A DNA stretch of 64,000 bases from Fibrobacter sp. (GCA_024398875.1 JAKSIJ010000005.1:62001-126000); one strand, 5' to 3'; positions 33,303-44,913 are shown, counted from the first letter of the stretch. Program-made: numbers and translations. Notes: generated from the letters alone by a model not told the origin.

Positions 33303-34715
33303 CTATTTGCTTTCGAGCAAATGCTTCACTGACTCGGCGAACTTATCCAAGCTCGGGTCTCGCGCGCCCATCAGTAGGATGGTATCGCCAGGTTCCGCAT
33401 ACTCCACCATCTTCTTCGCGCACTCGTCGCGGTTCTCGATGTAGATGGACTCGCAGCCCTTGAGAATCAAATCATCCGCCAAATCGCCGGCGCTGATATC
33501 GCGAGTGACAGTTCCGCCCGCATAGTAGATTTCGCTAAAGAACATCACATCATTCTTGCGGTCATCACCGATGTCTGCCGCACGCAAAGTTTTCGCGATG
33601 AACTCCACCAGATCCTTCCGCAAAAAGCGGGTCGGGCCATAACCGTGAGGCTGGAACCAGGCAATGACGCGACCTTCCGTAAAGTCCTGAGCGCTCCTAA
33701 TGCTGGCAGAAATTTTTGCCGGATTGTGGGCGAAGTCATCCACCACCGTCACGCCATTGAAAGTTCCAAGAATCTGATGTCGGCGGAAAACACCTGGGAA
33801 TGTGGAGAGGGCATCGGCGCAGGTATGGAGGGAAACGCCTGCACGAAGCGCAGCCGCAGTTGCTGCCAATCCATTTTCCATATTGTGTTTACCTGGAAGC
33901 GGAATTTCGAACCGAACCAATTCCGACTGATGACGCACGCGGAACTGGATGTGAGTCCCCACAGTCTTGAAATCCGTTCCCTGAACACCGACGTAATTTT
34001 CAAAACCAAAATCAAATTCACGACCAGCACTAAACTTCTTTGCGAGGGGATGGGCGTCATTGACAATGAGGGTGTGGCCCGCACTCAAGATGTTATGGCT
34101 GAACTTGAGGAAAATCTCCTGCAGTTCGTCCATTTCCTTATGGTCCTTGTCCACATTAAGAATGAGACCTATTTCAGGTTCGTAGCGGACTAAAGTTCCA
34201 TCACTTTCATCAGCTTCCACCACAAGCCATTCGCCCTTACCGCTAACGGCATTGCCAATCTTGCCCTGCTGTTGCAAATTCACAAGGCCGGCTCCCGTCA
34301 TTACGGAAGGTTGCAAACCTGCGTATTCCAAAATGTGGAAAATCATTGCCGTAACCGTAGATTTACCGCTTGTACCACTCACCGCAATAGTGCGGGCTTC
34401 CTTGGAAATCTTCGCCAGCATTTCGCTGCGATGCATTACCGGAATATTCAGTTCCTTGGCACGCTTTAAATCGGGATTGGTGTCTTCAATAGCAGTACTC
34501 ACTACAACTGCCGAGAGACCCGCCACCACGCCAGAACCATCCTGTGGGAAGCACTTTACACCACAAGCCTCCAACTGGTCCATGACCTTGGGCTTTTCCG
34601 CAGCACCAAACTGACGGTCGGAACCGCGAACATCAACACCACGACCAACTAAATACTGAGCGATGGCACTCATGCCAACACCCGCAACACCGATAAAGAA
34701 ATAAGATTCGCTCAT
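33303..34715 (-). CDS. Mur ligase family protein (MurC/Mpl-like)
   Basis: 470 residues with the three Mur-ligase domains. The N-terminal UDP-binding loop is GVAGVGMSAIAQYL. The ATP site reads GTSGKSTVTAM instead of the classical GTHGKTTT of MurC. EADESDGTLVRYEPEIGLILNVDKDH carries the catalytic acid and carbamylated-lysine region. DDFAHNPAKISASI and FQPHGYGPTRF are in the C-terminal domain. It would ligate L-alanine to UDP-MurNAc (MurC) or a peptide (Mpl); sequence alone does not decide. ATG 34715 has AAAGG five bases upstream. It converges with cvpA. Confidence 0.82.
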   Translation of the reverse strand: MSESYFFIGVAGVGMSAIAQYLVGRGVDVRGSDRQFGAAEKPKVMDQLEACGVKCFPQDGSGVVAGLSAVVVSTAIEDTNPDLKRAKELNIPVMHRSEMLAKISKEARTIAVSGTSGKSTVTAMIFHILEYAGLQPSVMTGAGLVNLQQQGKIGNAVSGKGEWLVVEADESDGTLVRYEPEIGLILNVDKDHKEMDELQEIFLKFSHNILSAGHTLIVNDAHPLAKKFSAGREFDFGFENYVGVQGTDFKTVGTHIQFRVRHQSELVRFEIPLPGKHNMENGLAATAAALRAGVSLHTCADALSTFPGVFRRHQILGTFNGVTVVDDFAHNPAKISASIRSAQDFTEGRVIAWFQPHGYGPTRFLRKDLVEFIAKTLRAADIGDDRKNDVMFFSEIYYAGGTVTRDISAGDLADDLILKGCESIYIENRDECAKKMVEYAEPGDTILLMGARDPSLDKFAESVKHLLESK

Positions 34716-34836
34716 ATAGCCTTTGTAGTAAAATTTCAATTCTAAAAATCTCTTTTTTTTTCAATCTTGGCAACCGCCTTTCAATTTTTTATTATCTCTA
34801 AGGGGTAAAAGAATTTTATTTGGCGCGAGGTTTGCT

Positions 34837-36324
34837 ATGCAATTTGAAAGTTTTACTGCTTTAAAAAAATTATTCGAAGCACAGGGAAATCGGCGCTGGT
34901 CCATAGCCCAAACTACGGCTAAAGAACGCATTGCCAAACTGCAAGAACTTAGAGCGGAAATCGTCCGCAGGCAAGAGGAGTTCTACACCGCCATCTGGGA
35001 AGATTTTCACAAGCCCCGATTCGAAGCCTGGCTCTGCGAAGTCTTCCCCGCCATTGAAGAAATCGATTGCGCCATCAGCCACCTTGAAGAATGGATGAGG
35101 GACAAATCCGGGAAATGGCTGTACTTTCTACCCACCACCAAAAATCGCCTCCATTACGAGCCCAAGGGAAGAAGCCTCATTTTCGCCCCCTGGAACTACC
35201 CTTTCCTCCTATTGATTAGCCCCATTGTTTCTGCCATTGCCGCCGGAAATACCGTTATTGCAAAACCAAGCCACAAAACACCTCGGGTCAGCACCTTCCT
35301 CGCAAGCCTTTTGGAAGGGGTATTTGAGGCAAATGAAGTTGCCGTCATCGAGGGCGCAGGGGCAGAAGTCGGCGACGATCTTCTGAAGTTGCCCTTCGAC
35401 CATGTGTTCTTTACCGGGAGCCCAAAAGTCGGAGCCCATGTGGCGGAACTCGCCGTCAGTCATCACGCCAGCGTTACGCTGGAGCTGGGCGGGAAATCGC
35501 CCGTCATTATTCTCCCTGACATCGCAACAGACGTTGCCCGCGACAACAACGGAAGCCGCACCCGCGAACAGTGCCGCGCCCTCAAGGATGCCGCAGAAAA
35601 AATCGCCTGGGGAAAGATGCTCAACGCAGGCCAGACATGCATCGCCCCCGACTACGTCCTTTGCCCGCGGGATTTGGTTCCTGCATTTGCTAAGGCTGCC
35701 GCCGCGGCCGTCCAAAAGATGTACGGCGAAACAGATGAACAGCGAAAGGCATCCCCCGATCTGGTTCACATCATTGACGAAAGCGCCTGCAGCCGCCACC
35801 AAAGGCTTGTGGCGGACGCAGTAGATCGAGGTGCCACTCCAATTCTCAGCGGAGAATTTGACATAGAAAATCGCTACACTCCTGCAACGATTCTCACGAA
35901 TGTCACTCCTGACATGGAAGTGATGCAGTCCGAAATCTTTGGTCCAATCCTTCCCATTCTCGCCTACGACACTCTGAACGAAGCAATTTCATTTGTTCAA
36001 AATCGCCCCAAACCGCTATCCCTCTACATCTTTGGAAAAACACAGCCCGACATTGACAAAGTTCTACGTCAAACTACCGCAGGCTCCACCTGCATCAACA
36101 ACTGCATTATCCAAATCGAGAATCTGGATTTGCCCTTCGGCGGTGTGGGCATGAGCGGCTCCGGGAATTACCACGGATTCTATGGATTTAGAGCATTCAG
36201 CCACGAGCGAAATGTGATGGAACAGGGATTTTTCGATGCCGTACGACTTTTCCACCCACCTTACAAAACAAAGGGTTTACAAGCCCTATCTCAAAAAATC
36301 CTTAAATTTTTGAAGAAGTTTTAG
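34837..36324 (+). CDS. Aldehyde dehydrogenase, class 3 type
   Basis: 495 residues. NAD(P)-dependent oxidation of aldehydes, probably medium- or long-chain aliphatic or aromatic ones. Class 3 features: FAPWNYPFLLLISPIVSAIAAGN, FTGSPKVG, the general base Glu216 in ELGGKSP and nucleophile Cys268 in NAGQTCIAPDY, then SEIFGPILPI and the PFGGVGMSGSGNYHG signature. Between Glu216 and Cys268 there are about 18 extra residues (234-251, RDNNGSRTREQCRALKD) compared with the usual ~34-residue gap. GAGG precedes the ATG. Confidence 0.92.
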   Translation: MQFESFTALKKLFEAQGNRRWSIAQTTAKERIAKLQELRAEIVRRQEEFYTAIWEDFHKPRFEAWLCEVFPAIEEIDCAISHLEEWMRDKSGKWLYFLPTTKNRLHYEPKGRSLIFAPWNYPFLLLISPIVSAIAAGNTVIAKPSHKTPRVSTFLASLLEGVFEANEVAVIEGAGAEVGDDLLKLPFDHVFFTGSPKVGAHVAELAVSHHASVTLELGGKSPVIILPDIATDVARDNNGSRTREQCRALKDAAEKIAWGKMLNAGQTCIAPDYVLCPRDLVPAFAKAAAAAVQKMYGETDEQRKASPDLVHIIDESACSRHQRLVADAVDRGATPILSGEFDIENRYTPATILTNVTPDMEVMQSEIFGPILPILAYDTLNEAISFVQNRPKPLSLYIFGKTQPDIDKVLRQTTAGSTCINNCIIQIENLDLPFGGVGMSGSGNYHGFYGFRAFSHERNVMEQGFFDAVRLFHPPYKTKGLQALSQKILKFLKKF

Positions 36325-36400
36325 CAAAAACAAATTCAATCATTCCTTTCCGCCCATTTTATATTATCTTTATTTTGAATAAATAACAAAAGGCGCGTTT

Positions 36401-38617
36401 ATGGATTGGAAAGATTTTACCACCATGTCTGAAGACCAGATGCTCCCAATTTGGGACATGTATTGCAGTGATCCCTTCGCTGTGCTTGGCATCCACCCTC
36501 TTGAAACCGACAAGGGAATCAAGACCGTAATCCGTGCCTATCAGCCGCAGGCCTCCTACATCCGCGGTGAATCCTGCGACGGGAAGCTGGAATTTGATTT
36601 TGTGAAACTTGGCGATACGGGATTCTTTGAAGCCATTCTGGACATGGACTTCAAACCCTTCTTCTACAACTTGATTATCAAGCAGGGCGACGGAAATACC
36701 TACACCCTCACGGACCCCTACGCCTTCATGCCCGTACTTTCGGAATACGACCGTCACTTGATTGGCGCGGGAACCCACTATGAGCTCTATCGCAAACTTG
36801 GCGCCAACCTGGTGGAACACCAAGGTTTCAAGGGCGTGCAATTTGCAGTCTGGGCTCCCAATGCAAAAGCCGTTTCTGTAGTTGGCAGTTTCAACAGCTG
36901 GGATGGTCGTCGCCATCAGATGCGCATGCTGGGTAGTTCCGGCATTTGGGAAATCTTCATTCCAAATATTGGCGAGAACGAACTCTACCGCTTTGAAATC
37001 CATGGTGCCGACGGGAACCTCCATGTGAAGGTAGACCCCCTCGCCAAACTTTCTGAAATGCGCCCGGCCACAGCCTCCATCACCACACACTTGGATGGCT
37101 ATGAATGGGGCGATGAGCTTTACATGAAGACCCACTGGGCAACCAAGGTCTTCGGTGGTCCCATGAACATCTATGAGGTCCACGCTGGCTCTTGGCGCAG
37201 AGATCCCTCTAATCCGGACCGTTTCCTCAACTGGGACGAACTCTCCGAGCGCCTGATTCCTTACCTCAAGGAAATGGGCTACACCCACGTGGAATTTTTG
37301 CCGCTGGCAGAACACCCACTGGACGAATCCTGGGGCTATCAAGTGACGGGTTATTACTCCCCCACCAGCCGTTATGGCACGCCCGACCAGTTCCGCCACT
37401 TTGTGGACCTTTGCCACCAAAATGAAATCGGAGTGATTCTGGACTGGGTTCCGGCCCACTTCCCGAAGGACGCTCACGCCCTCGGACGTTTTGACGGCAC
37501 CGCCTGCTACGAGCACGCCGACCCGCGCCAAGGCGAGCACCCTCATTGGGGCACCTACATCTTCAATCTGGCCCGCAACGAGGTAAAGAACTTCCTCATT
37601 GCAAACGCCATGTACTGGCTCAAGGAATTCCACTGCGACGGTCTCCGCGTAGACGCTGTGGCCTCCATGCTCTATCTGGACTACGGAAAGGGTCCGGGCG
37701 AATGGGTTCCGAACAAAGACGGCGGCAACATCAACTACGACACCATGGAGTTCTTGAAGCACTTGAACAGCATCATGGGTCGCCTTACGCCTCACGCCAT
37801 TCTCATCGCCGAGGAATCCACCAGCTTCCCCAGCATCACGCGTCCACCCGAACAAGGCGGCCTCGGCTTCCACTACAAGTGGAACATGGGCTGGATGAAC
37901 GACTTCCTCAGCTACATCCATCATGAGCCCATCCACCGCAAGTACCACCACAACCAGCTCACCTTCAGTATGATGTACGCCTACAGCGAGAACTTCATCC
38001 AGGTGTTCAGTCACGACGAGGTGGTCCACGGCAAGGGAAGCATGCTCCGCAAGATGCCTGGCGACAACTGGCAACAATTTGCAAACCTACGCCTCACCTA
38101 CGCCTTCCAGTACGCCCATCCGGGCAAGAAGCTCAATTTCATGGGCAACGAGTTTGGCCAGTGGCGTGAATGGAACGAAAAGCAGTCTCTGGACTGGCAC
38201 CTCATCAGCTGGGACAGTCATGGAAAGATGCTCCAGATGATGAAGACGCTGAACCACCTGTACAAGGACAACGCTCCCTTCTGGGAAATTGACCATTATC
38301 ACACAGGCTTTGAATGGATCTGGTGCGACGACGCCGACAATTCCATCGTAAGTTTTGTGCGTAAAGATGACCACGGGAACGAAATCATCTGCGTGTTCAA
38401 CTTCACTCCAGTTCCTCGCTTTGATTACCGTTTGGGCGCCACCAGCCGCGGCGCTTGGAAGGAAATCTTCAATACGGACGCGGGCATGTTCGGCGGAACA
38501 AACATCGGCAACTGCGGCAAAGTCCATACGGAAGACATTCCCTGGCAGAATCGTCAATGTAGCCTAAACGTACAGCTACCGCCACTGGGTGCAGTCTTCT
38601 TCAAGCTGGAAAAATAG
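36401..38617 (+). CDS. glgB: 1,4-alpha-glucan branching enzyme
   Basis: 738 residues. It makes alpha-1,6 branches in glycogen. An N-terminal extension and CBM48 domain (FAVWAPNAKAVSVVGSFNSWDGR) precede the GH13 barrel: HVEFLPLAEHPLDESWGYQVTGYY, the nucleophile Asp in CDGLRVDAVASMLYLDYG, the acid Glu in LIAEEST and the transition-state Asp in FSHDEVVHGKGSM. NFMGNEFGQWREWNE is typical of bacterial GlgB. Glycogen storage is a known trait of Fibrobacter. A strong terminator follows. Confidence 0.96.
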   Translation: MDWKDFTTMSEDQMLPIWDMYCSDPFAVLGIHPLETDKGIKTVIRAYQPQASYIRGESCDGKLEFDFVKLGDTGFFEAILDMDFKPFFYNLIIKQGDGNTYTLTDPYAFMPVLSEYDRHLIGAGTHYELYRKLGANLVEHQGFKGVQFAVWAPNAKAVSVVGSFNSWDGRRHQMRMLGSSGIWEIFIPNIGENELYRFEIHGADGNLHVKVDPLAKLSEMRPATASITTHLDGYEWGDELYMKTHWATKVFGGPMNIYEVHAGSWRRDPSNPDRFLNWDELSERLIPYLKEMGYTHVEFLPLAEHPLDESWGYQVTGYYSPTSRYGTPDQFRHFVDLCHQNEIGVILDWVPAHFPKDAHALGRFDGTACYEHADPRQGEHPHWGTYIFNLARNEVKNFLIANAMYWLKEFHCDGLRVDAVASMLYLDYGKGPGEWVPNKDGGNINYDTMEFLKHLNSIMGRLTPHAILIAEESTSFPSITRPPEQGGLGFHYKWNMGWMNDFLSYIHHEPIHRKYHHNQLTFSMMYAYSENFIQVFSHDEVVHGKGSMLRKMPGDNWQQFANLRLTYAFQYAHPGKKLNFMGNEFGQWREWNEKQSLDWHLISWDSHGKMLQMMKTLNHLYKDNAPFWEIDHYHTGFEWIWCDDADNSIVSFVRKDDHGNEIICVFNFTPVPRFDYRLGATSRGAWKEIFNTDAGMFGGTNIGNCGKVHTEDIPWQNRQCSLNVQLPPLGAVFFKLEK

Positions 38618-38629
38618 CCTAGAGTTTAT

Positions 38630-38660
38630 AAAAGCATCGCGAACCTCGCGATGCTTTTTT
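38630..38660. terminator. Bidirectional terminator between glgB and the nucleotidyltransferase gene
   Basis: AAAGCATCGCG (38631-38641) pairs with CGCGATGCTTT (38647-38657), flanked by A's and T's on the two sides, so it can end transcripts from both convergent genes. Confidence 0.85.
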
Positions 38661-38693
38661 CTGACATTTGAGACCAATCAAACTGCGTTGAGA

Positions 38694-39611
38694 CTATCGA
38701 TGGACGATTGTGTTTTCAATCGTTCCACCGCTAATGCGGACTCCATCCCACAAGATGGCATTCTTGATTTTGCAGTTTTTCAAAACGCAATTATCACCCA
38801 CAGCGACATTGGGGCCAATTCTACTATTAATGAGAGTAACATTCTTACCAATATGGCAAGGGCCCTTCACACTGTGAGCAGAGAACTCACTAGAATTGTC
38901 ATTGCGAGAAATCACGTAGGCATTGGTATCCAAGAGCGTTTCCACCAGGCCGCAATCCAGCCATTTCTGGACAGGCGCCGTATGGAATTTGCAGCCCGCC
39001 TCAATCATCATTTGCAACGCGTCCGTCAACTGGAATTCACCCTTGGTGCGGCGATCATTCTTCATGATCTCGGCAAGAGCATCCTTCAGAGCACGAACAT
39101 CCTTGATAAAGTAAATGCCCACAATGGCTTCATCGCTAACAAACTTCTGAGGTTTCTCTTCCAAGCGTTCAATTTTACCCTGAGCATTAGTCACAGCCAC
39201 ACCAAAACGGGAAGGATCTTCAACCCTAAAGGTATAGAGCACATTTTCCTTTTCCCTTTTCAAAATGGAAAGGTCTGCTTCAAAGAGCGTATCGCCCAGA
39301 ATAATCAAAAGCGGTTCATCGTCCTCCACGAAGGGAAGCGCAAGGCTAATGGCCTCACCAAGGCCTTGAGGATTTTCTTGACGAACAGCACGAGTTTTAC
39401 CCCAATCCGTCCTTTTCGCCAGATACTCATCCATCTGCTCCGCTTTATAGCCCGTGATGAAGATAGTTTCCTCAGGCTTCAAATCCTGGGAATCTTCCAC
39501 AATCCAATCGATGATAGGCTTCCCTGCCACCGGTAACAAGCACTTGGGCAAATCTTCCGTGTAAGGACGGAGACGCATTCCATTTCCAGCAACCGGCAAA
39601 ACAATTTTCAT
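38694..39611 (-). CDS. Sugar-phosphate nucleotidyltransferase
   Basis: 305 residues. N-terminal GT-A-like pyrophosphorylase domain: LPVAGNGMRLRPYTEDLPKCLLPVAGKPI holds the G.G.RL.P.T...PK consensus, followed by QGLGEAISLALP and ILGDTLFEADL. The C-terminal ~60 residues form a short left-handed beta-helix (HIGKNVTLINSRIGPNVAVG). It would make an NDP-sugar, probably glucose-, mannose- or GlcNAc-type, for polysaccharide synthesis; the substrate is not identifiable. AAGAGGA precedes the ATG. Confidence 0.88.
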   Translation of the reverse strand: MKIVLPVAGNGMRLRPYTEDLPKCLLPVAGKPIIDWIVEDSQDLKPEETIFITGYKAEQMDEYLAKRTDWGKTRAVRQENPQGLGEAISLALPFVEDDEPLLIILGDTLFEADLSILKREKENVLYTFRVEDPSRFGVAVTNAQGKIERLEEKPQKFVSDEAIVGIYFIKDVRALKDALAEIMKNDRRTKGEFQLTDALQMMIEAGCKFHTAPVQKWLDCGLVETLLDTNAYVISRNDNSSEFSAHSVKGPCHIGKNVTLINSRIGPNVAVGDNCVLKNCKIKNAILWDGVRISGGTIENTIVHR

Positions 39612-39687
39612 AAATCCTCTTATTCAGCAAATACAGGGACAATAAAATTCCACGATTACGTACCAAAAATAAAAACAAATCGCGTAA

Positions 39688-39722
39688 AAAGAAAAAACCT
39701 ACCCCAAATGGAGTAGGTTTTC
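39688..39722 (-). terminator. Terminator of tRNA-Lys
   Basis: On the minus strand AAAACCTAC..., a four-base loop and GTAGGTTTT form a stem directly after the tRNA, followed by T-rich sequence. Confidence 0.8.
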
Positions 39723-39723
39723 G

Positions 39724-39796
<73 letters not shown>

Positions 39797-39884
39797 ATGT
39801 CGCTTAGGACGGGGTCAATAATAGAAAAGCAGTCCCCCGTTGGCAAGGGAAAAAGCGAAATTTTTGAAAAAAATTTCGCAATTA

Positions 39885-40020
39885 TGAATTATAAATTATG
39901 AATTATAAGAATTGCAGGGAAAAACAGCCAAAATACGGCTTAACATTTATATATTCCTCTCATCTCATAATTTATAATTCATACCTTATAATTATAATCC
40001 ATACCTCATAATTATATTCT
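39885..40020. repeat. AT-rich dispersed repeat, copy 2 (intergenic upstream of xerD)
   Basis: Between tRNA-Lys and xerD the sequence is mostly variants of TTATGAATTATAAATT and CTCATAATTTATAATTCATA, interrupted by a short GC-containing stretch (39911-39943). The last unit supplies TATATTCT (40013-40020), which may serve as the xerD promoter box. No coding capacity was seen from 39797 to 40026. Confidence 0.65.
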
Positions 40021-40026
40021 AAGTCT

Positions 40027-42083
<2,057 letters not shown>

Positions 42084-42127
42084 CAATCGCACACTCGCTT
42101 AAGCTAAGCACAAACAATAAATATAGA

Positions 42128-42157
42128 AGCACCGGACATCAAGTCCGGCGCTTTTTT
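42128..42157 (+). terminator. Rho-independent terminator of leuB
   Basis: CCGGAC and GTCCGG, extended by AGC/GCT, form a stem around ATCAA, followed by six T's. Confidence 0.85.
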
Positions 42158-42210
42158 ATTCTCTAAACAAAGGGACCATTGCTCCAAACAAAGCTTGTTC
42201 TAGATAACGC

Positions 42211-42240
42211 AAAAACCCTAGGCCGAAGCCTAGGGTTTTG
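42211..42240 (-). terminator. Terminator of the OmpA-family gene
   Basis: A perfect 12-bp stem AAAACCCTAGGC / GCCTAGGGTTTT (42212-42223 with 42228-42239) with a CGAA loop, 25 bases after the stop on the minus strand. The 3' arm ends in T's. Confidence 0.88.
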
Positions 42241-42264
42241 TCTATGAGACTCTTTTACGTTTGA

Positions 42265-44874
42265 TTACTGCTGTTCGCCGTTATCACACTTGGTACCGTC
42301 GTTGTCGGCAGTAACGAAGTGCATTTCAATACGGCGGTTCATTTCACGACCATCGGCAGTGCTGTTGTCGTCAACAGGGCAGCTGGAGCCAAGACCCACA
42401 GCCTTGATGCGCTTCTTTTCCACACCACCCTTGACCAGTTCCTTCATCACAGATTCAGCACGCTGTTGAGAAAGTTTCTGGTTGGTCTTTTCCTTACCCT
42501 GATTATCGGTATGACCCTGAATCACAATCTGGAGATTCTTGTAGTCTTCTTCAGATGTGAGTTTCTTGGCCACCTTCTTCAAGATGTTCTTAGCGTTGGA
42601 TTCGAGAGTAGCCTTACCGCTCTTGAAGGTCACACCATCCAGCTTTTCAACAGCCTTCTTGGGGCAACCGAAGCCATCGTCACCGGCAATATCCGGGCAA
42701 CGGTCAATGCCTGTGCAAACACCTTCGAATTCCTTCTGGAGCTTCTTGATGCTTACCCATTCAGAGCAAACGCCATCCTTATCAGCATCAGGATCGTCTT
42801 CGTTCGGGCAACCCTTGTTCCAAGCCGGACCCGGTTCATCTTCGCAGCGGTCATAGCCCGTGCAAACATCCTTGAACTGGTCAAGCATCTTCTTCTTCGT
42901 CACCCACGGAGAGCAAATAGAGTCTCCATCCGGGTCCGGGCTTTCCATCGGGCAACCATTGGCCTTCAGATCACCAGGTTCGGTCGGGCACTTATCAACG
43001 CCAGCGCAGATTCCATCATACTGGTCAAGCAACTTCTTCTCAGTCACCCAAGGATCGCAGACGCCATCCTTATCGGTATCCGGATCGCCAAGCGGGCAAC
43101 CATCGTTAGAGGCAGGACCGAATTCAGCTTCACACTTGTCAAGACCCTTACAGCCCTTCGTAATGAAGTTCTTCTTAGCAATCTTCTCATCGGTCAAAGC
43201 CTTCTCGAAGATACCAGCCTTCTTCTGAGTGAACACCCACTGGTCGCAGAGGCCGTCACCATCAGAATCCGGATCTTCCCACGGGCAACCCTTGTTGTCC
43301 ATAGCTCCCGGTTCACCCGGACACATATCATAGCCCTTGCACTTGCCAGCAAATTTCTTCAGTTGCCCCTTGTCAGTGACCCACGGAGAGCAGACGCCAT
43401 CAGCATCCGGGTCCGGATCATCTTCCGGGCAACCCGCAGATTCAACAGTACCCTTCTTGGTCGGGCATTCATCAATGCCTTCACAGATACCCTTGAACTT
43501 CTTCAGCATATTCTTCTGACTTACCCAAGCATCGCAAACGCCATCACCATCCGGGTCAGGATTGTCGAGCGGGCAACCATTTTCGTCTTCACCCGGTTCG
43601 TTGGGGCATTCGTCGACGCCTTCGCAAACGTCAGCAAATTCATCAGCGTAACCTTTTTCTTCAACCCAAGCATCACAAACACCGTCTTCATCCGGGTCAG
43701 GATTGCCCAACGGGCACCCCTGGTTCAACTTGTGGCCATAGTCGTCCGGGCACTTGTCATCACCATCTTCTACACCATCGCCATCACGATCCTGAGGAAC
43801 AAGGAAGTGGCTCCAGGTCAAACCACCATACACAGTATATTCCGGGTTCACGCGAGTTCCCACAAGCGTAACACCATTAGCCTTCTCGGTCATCCCTGCT
43901 TCCTGGAATTCATGAGACTGGTAAGACTTAGCGTCATACACATAGTTATCGCCACCAAGATAATAGGAGGCACCCAAATGGATATCAAGACCAACAGGAA
44001 GGTGGAACACGATAGCTCCAGACAATTGTTTCATGTCCAAATTCTGTTCTTCACCGGTTCTTGCAATCGTAAACTTATCCAACTGGATATCCCAATAATA
44101 TTCCACAAACAACGAGAGGAAGTCCATAAAGTAAACATCAGCAGCAGCGCTAACGAACGGAAGTGAGATATAGTCGTCATTTGTCGTATAGCGGTAACCA
44201 CCGTTAAGGTAGAGAAGGAACGGGAATCCATCACCATCTTCATTCTTGCTGAAATCAGCGGTAACAGCTAAACCGAACTTCATCGTTGTGTTCTTCGTAC
44301 CAAATGCAAAAGCCTCTCCTGTCGCATTGTTGATGTACTCAGCCTCACGAACCCAGAGGCCCTGTTTTGTCTTATCTGCCGTTCCAAAAGAAGCGCCGCC
44401 GAAAATAGCGATGTCCATAGGCTGATAGTCCGGAAGCGGGAAACGAATCTTTACGTCACCGCGAACGTTTCCTATATAGCCAATCTTGAACATATCCCCG
44501 TTTTCGCCAATTTTAAATTGGTCATAGTGAACTGGGATTGTCACACCAACGTCAAAATAGTCCCAAATACCAATAGCAAAACCGGTATTCATGGTCAAGC
44601 CAGTAAAGTCATTTACTGTCTGATTGACGTTTTTACCGTCAGCATCCGTAACACCCTTGTAGATGGAATATCCACCCGGATCCTGAATGGGGAACATGTC
44701 GTTACCAAATGTCGCATCACCCAAGCCAAAGAACACAAGCTTTGCGTGTCCTAAAGATTGAGCGGACTGAGTCTTGTTCACACCAACAAAGCCGTCCTTG
44801 TTGATGGTTTGAGGATGCTCAGCAAAGGCGGACATCGCCAACGCCAGGGCCAATCCCGTTACTATTCGTTTCAT
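42265..44874 (-). CDS. OmpA-family porin with cysteine-rich TSP3-type calcium-binding repeats
   Basis: 869 residues. A signal peptide (MKRIVTGLALALAMSAFA) is followed by a ~360-residue probable beta-barrel rich in aromatics and glycine. One canonical thrombospondin type-3 motif (DRDGDGVEDGDDKCPDD) leads into seven ~46-residue units of the form DxDxDGxCDxWV...C.G.D.CP..PG....GCP, each with four cysteines; unit 4 has an extra ~14 residues. The C-terminal ~120 residues are an OmpA peptidoglycan-binding domain (IVIQGHTDNQGKEKTNQKLSQQRAESV and NRRIEMHF). It likely links the outer membrane to peptidoglycan via a Ca-stiffened stalk (inference). AAGGAGA precedes the ATG, with a promoter box 39 bases upstream. 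Confidence 0.92.
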   Translation of the reverse strand: MKRIVTGLALALAMSAFAEHPQTINKDGFVGVNKTQSAQSLGHAKLVFFGLGDATFGNDMFPIQDPGGYSIYKGVTDADGKNVNQTVNDFTGLTMNTGFAIGIWDYFDVGVTIPVHYDQFKIGENGDMFKIGYIGNVRGDVKIRFPLPDYQPMDIAIFGGASFGTADKTKQGLWVREAEYINNATGEAFAFGTKNTTMKFGLAVTADFSKNEDGDGFPFLLYLNGGYRYTTNDDYISLPFVSAAADVYFMDFLSLFVEYYWDIQLDKFTIARTGEEQNLDMKQLSGAIVFHLPVGLDIHLGASYYLGGDNYVYDAKSYQSHEFQEAGMTEKANGVTLVGTRVNPEYTVYGGLTWSHFLVPQDRDGDGVEDGDDKCPDDYGHKLNQGCPLGNPDPDEDGVCDAWVEEKGYADEFADVCEGVDECPNEPGEDENGCPLDNPDPDGDGVCDAWVSQKNMLKKFKGICEGIDECPTKKGTVESAGCPEDDPDPDADGVCSPWVTDKGQLKKFAGKCKGYDMCPGEPGAMDNKGCPWEDPDSDGDGLCDQWVFTQKKAGIFEKALTDEKIAKKNFITKGCKGLDKCEAEFGPASNDGCPLGDPDTDKDGVCDPWVTEKKLLDQYDGICAGVDKCPTEPGDLKANGCPMESPDPDGDSICSPWVTKKKMLDQFKDVCTGYDRCEDEPGPAWNKGCPNEDDPDADKDGVCSEWVSIKKLQKEFEGVCTGIDRCPDIAGDDGFGCPKKAVEKLDGVTFKSGKATLESNAKNILKKVAKKLTSEEDYKNLQIVIQGHTDNQGKEKTNQKLSQQRAESVMKELVKGGVEKKRIKAVGLGSSCPVDDNSTADGREMNRRIEMHFVTADNDGTKCDNGEQQ
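42640..43790 (-). repeat. Coding repeats: one TSP3 motif plus seven four-cysteine units
   Basis: This is the part of the OmpA-family gene that encodes the Asp/Cys repeats. The units are similar but not identical at DNA level (GGATC and CCCGGGTCCGG-like words recur), so the array is old rather than a fresh slippage product. Confidence 0.8.
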
Positions 44875-44913
44875 AGAGTCTCCTTATAATTGGAATAGTC
44901 ATTAAGTTTGCGC

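Noticed and set aside
36359-38077. 572-codon open frame on the minus strand
   Set aside because: Antisense to glgB, which has complete catalytic motifs; the minus frame has no recognisable domain.
42319-44166. 615-codon open frame on the plus strand
   Set aside because: Antisense to the OmpA-family gene; its apparent repeats are only the reverse image of the TSP3 units.
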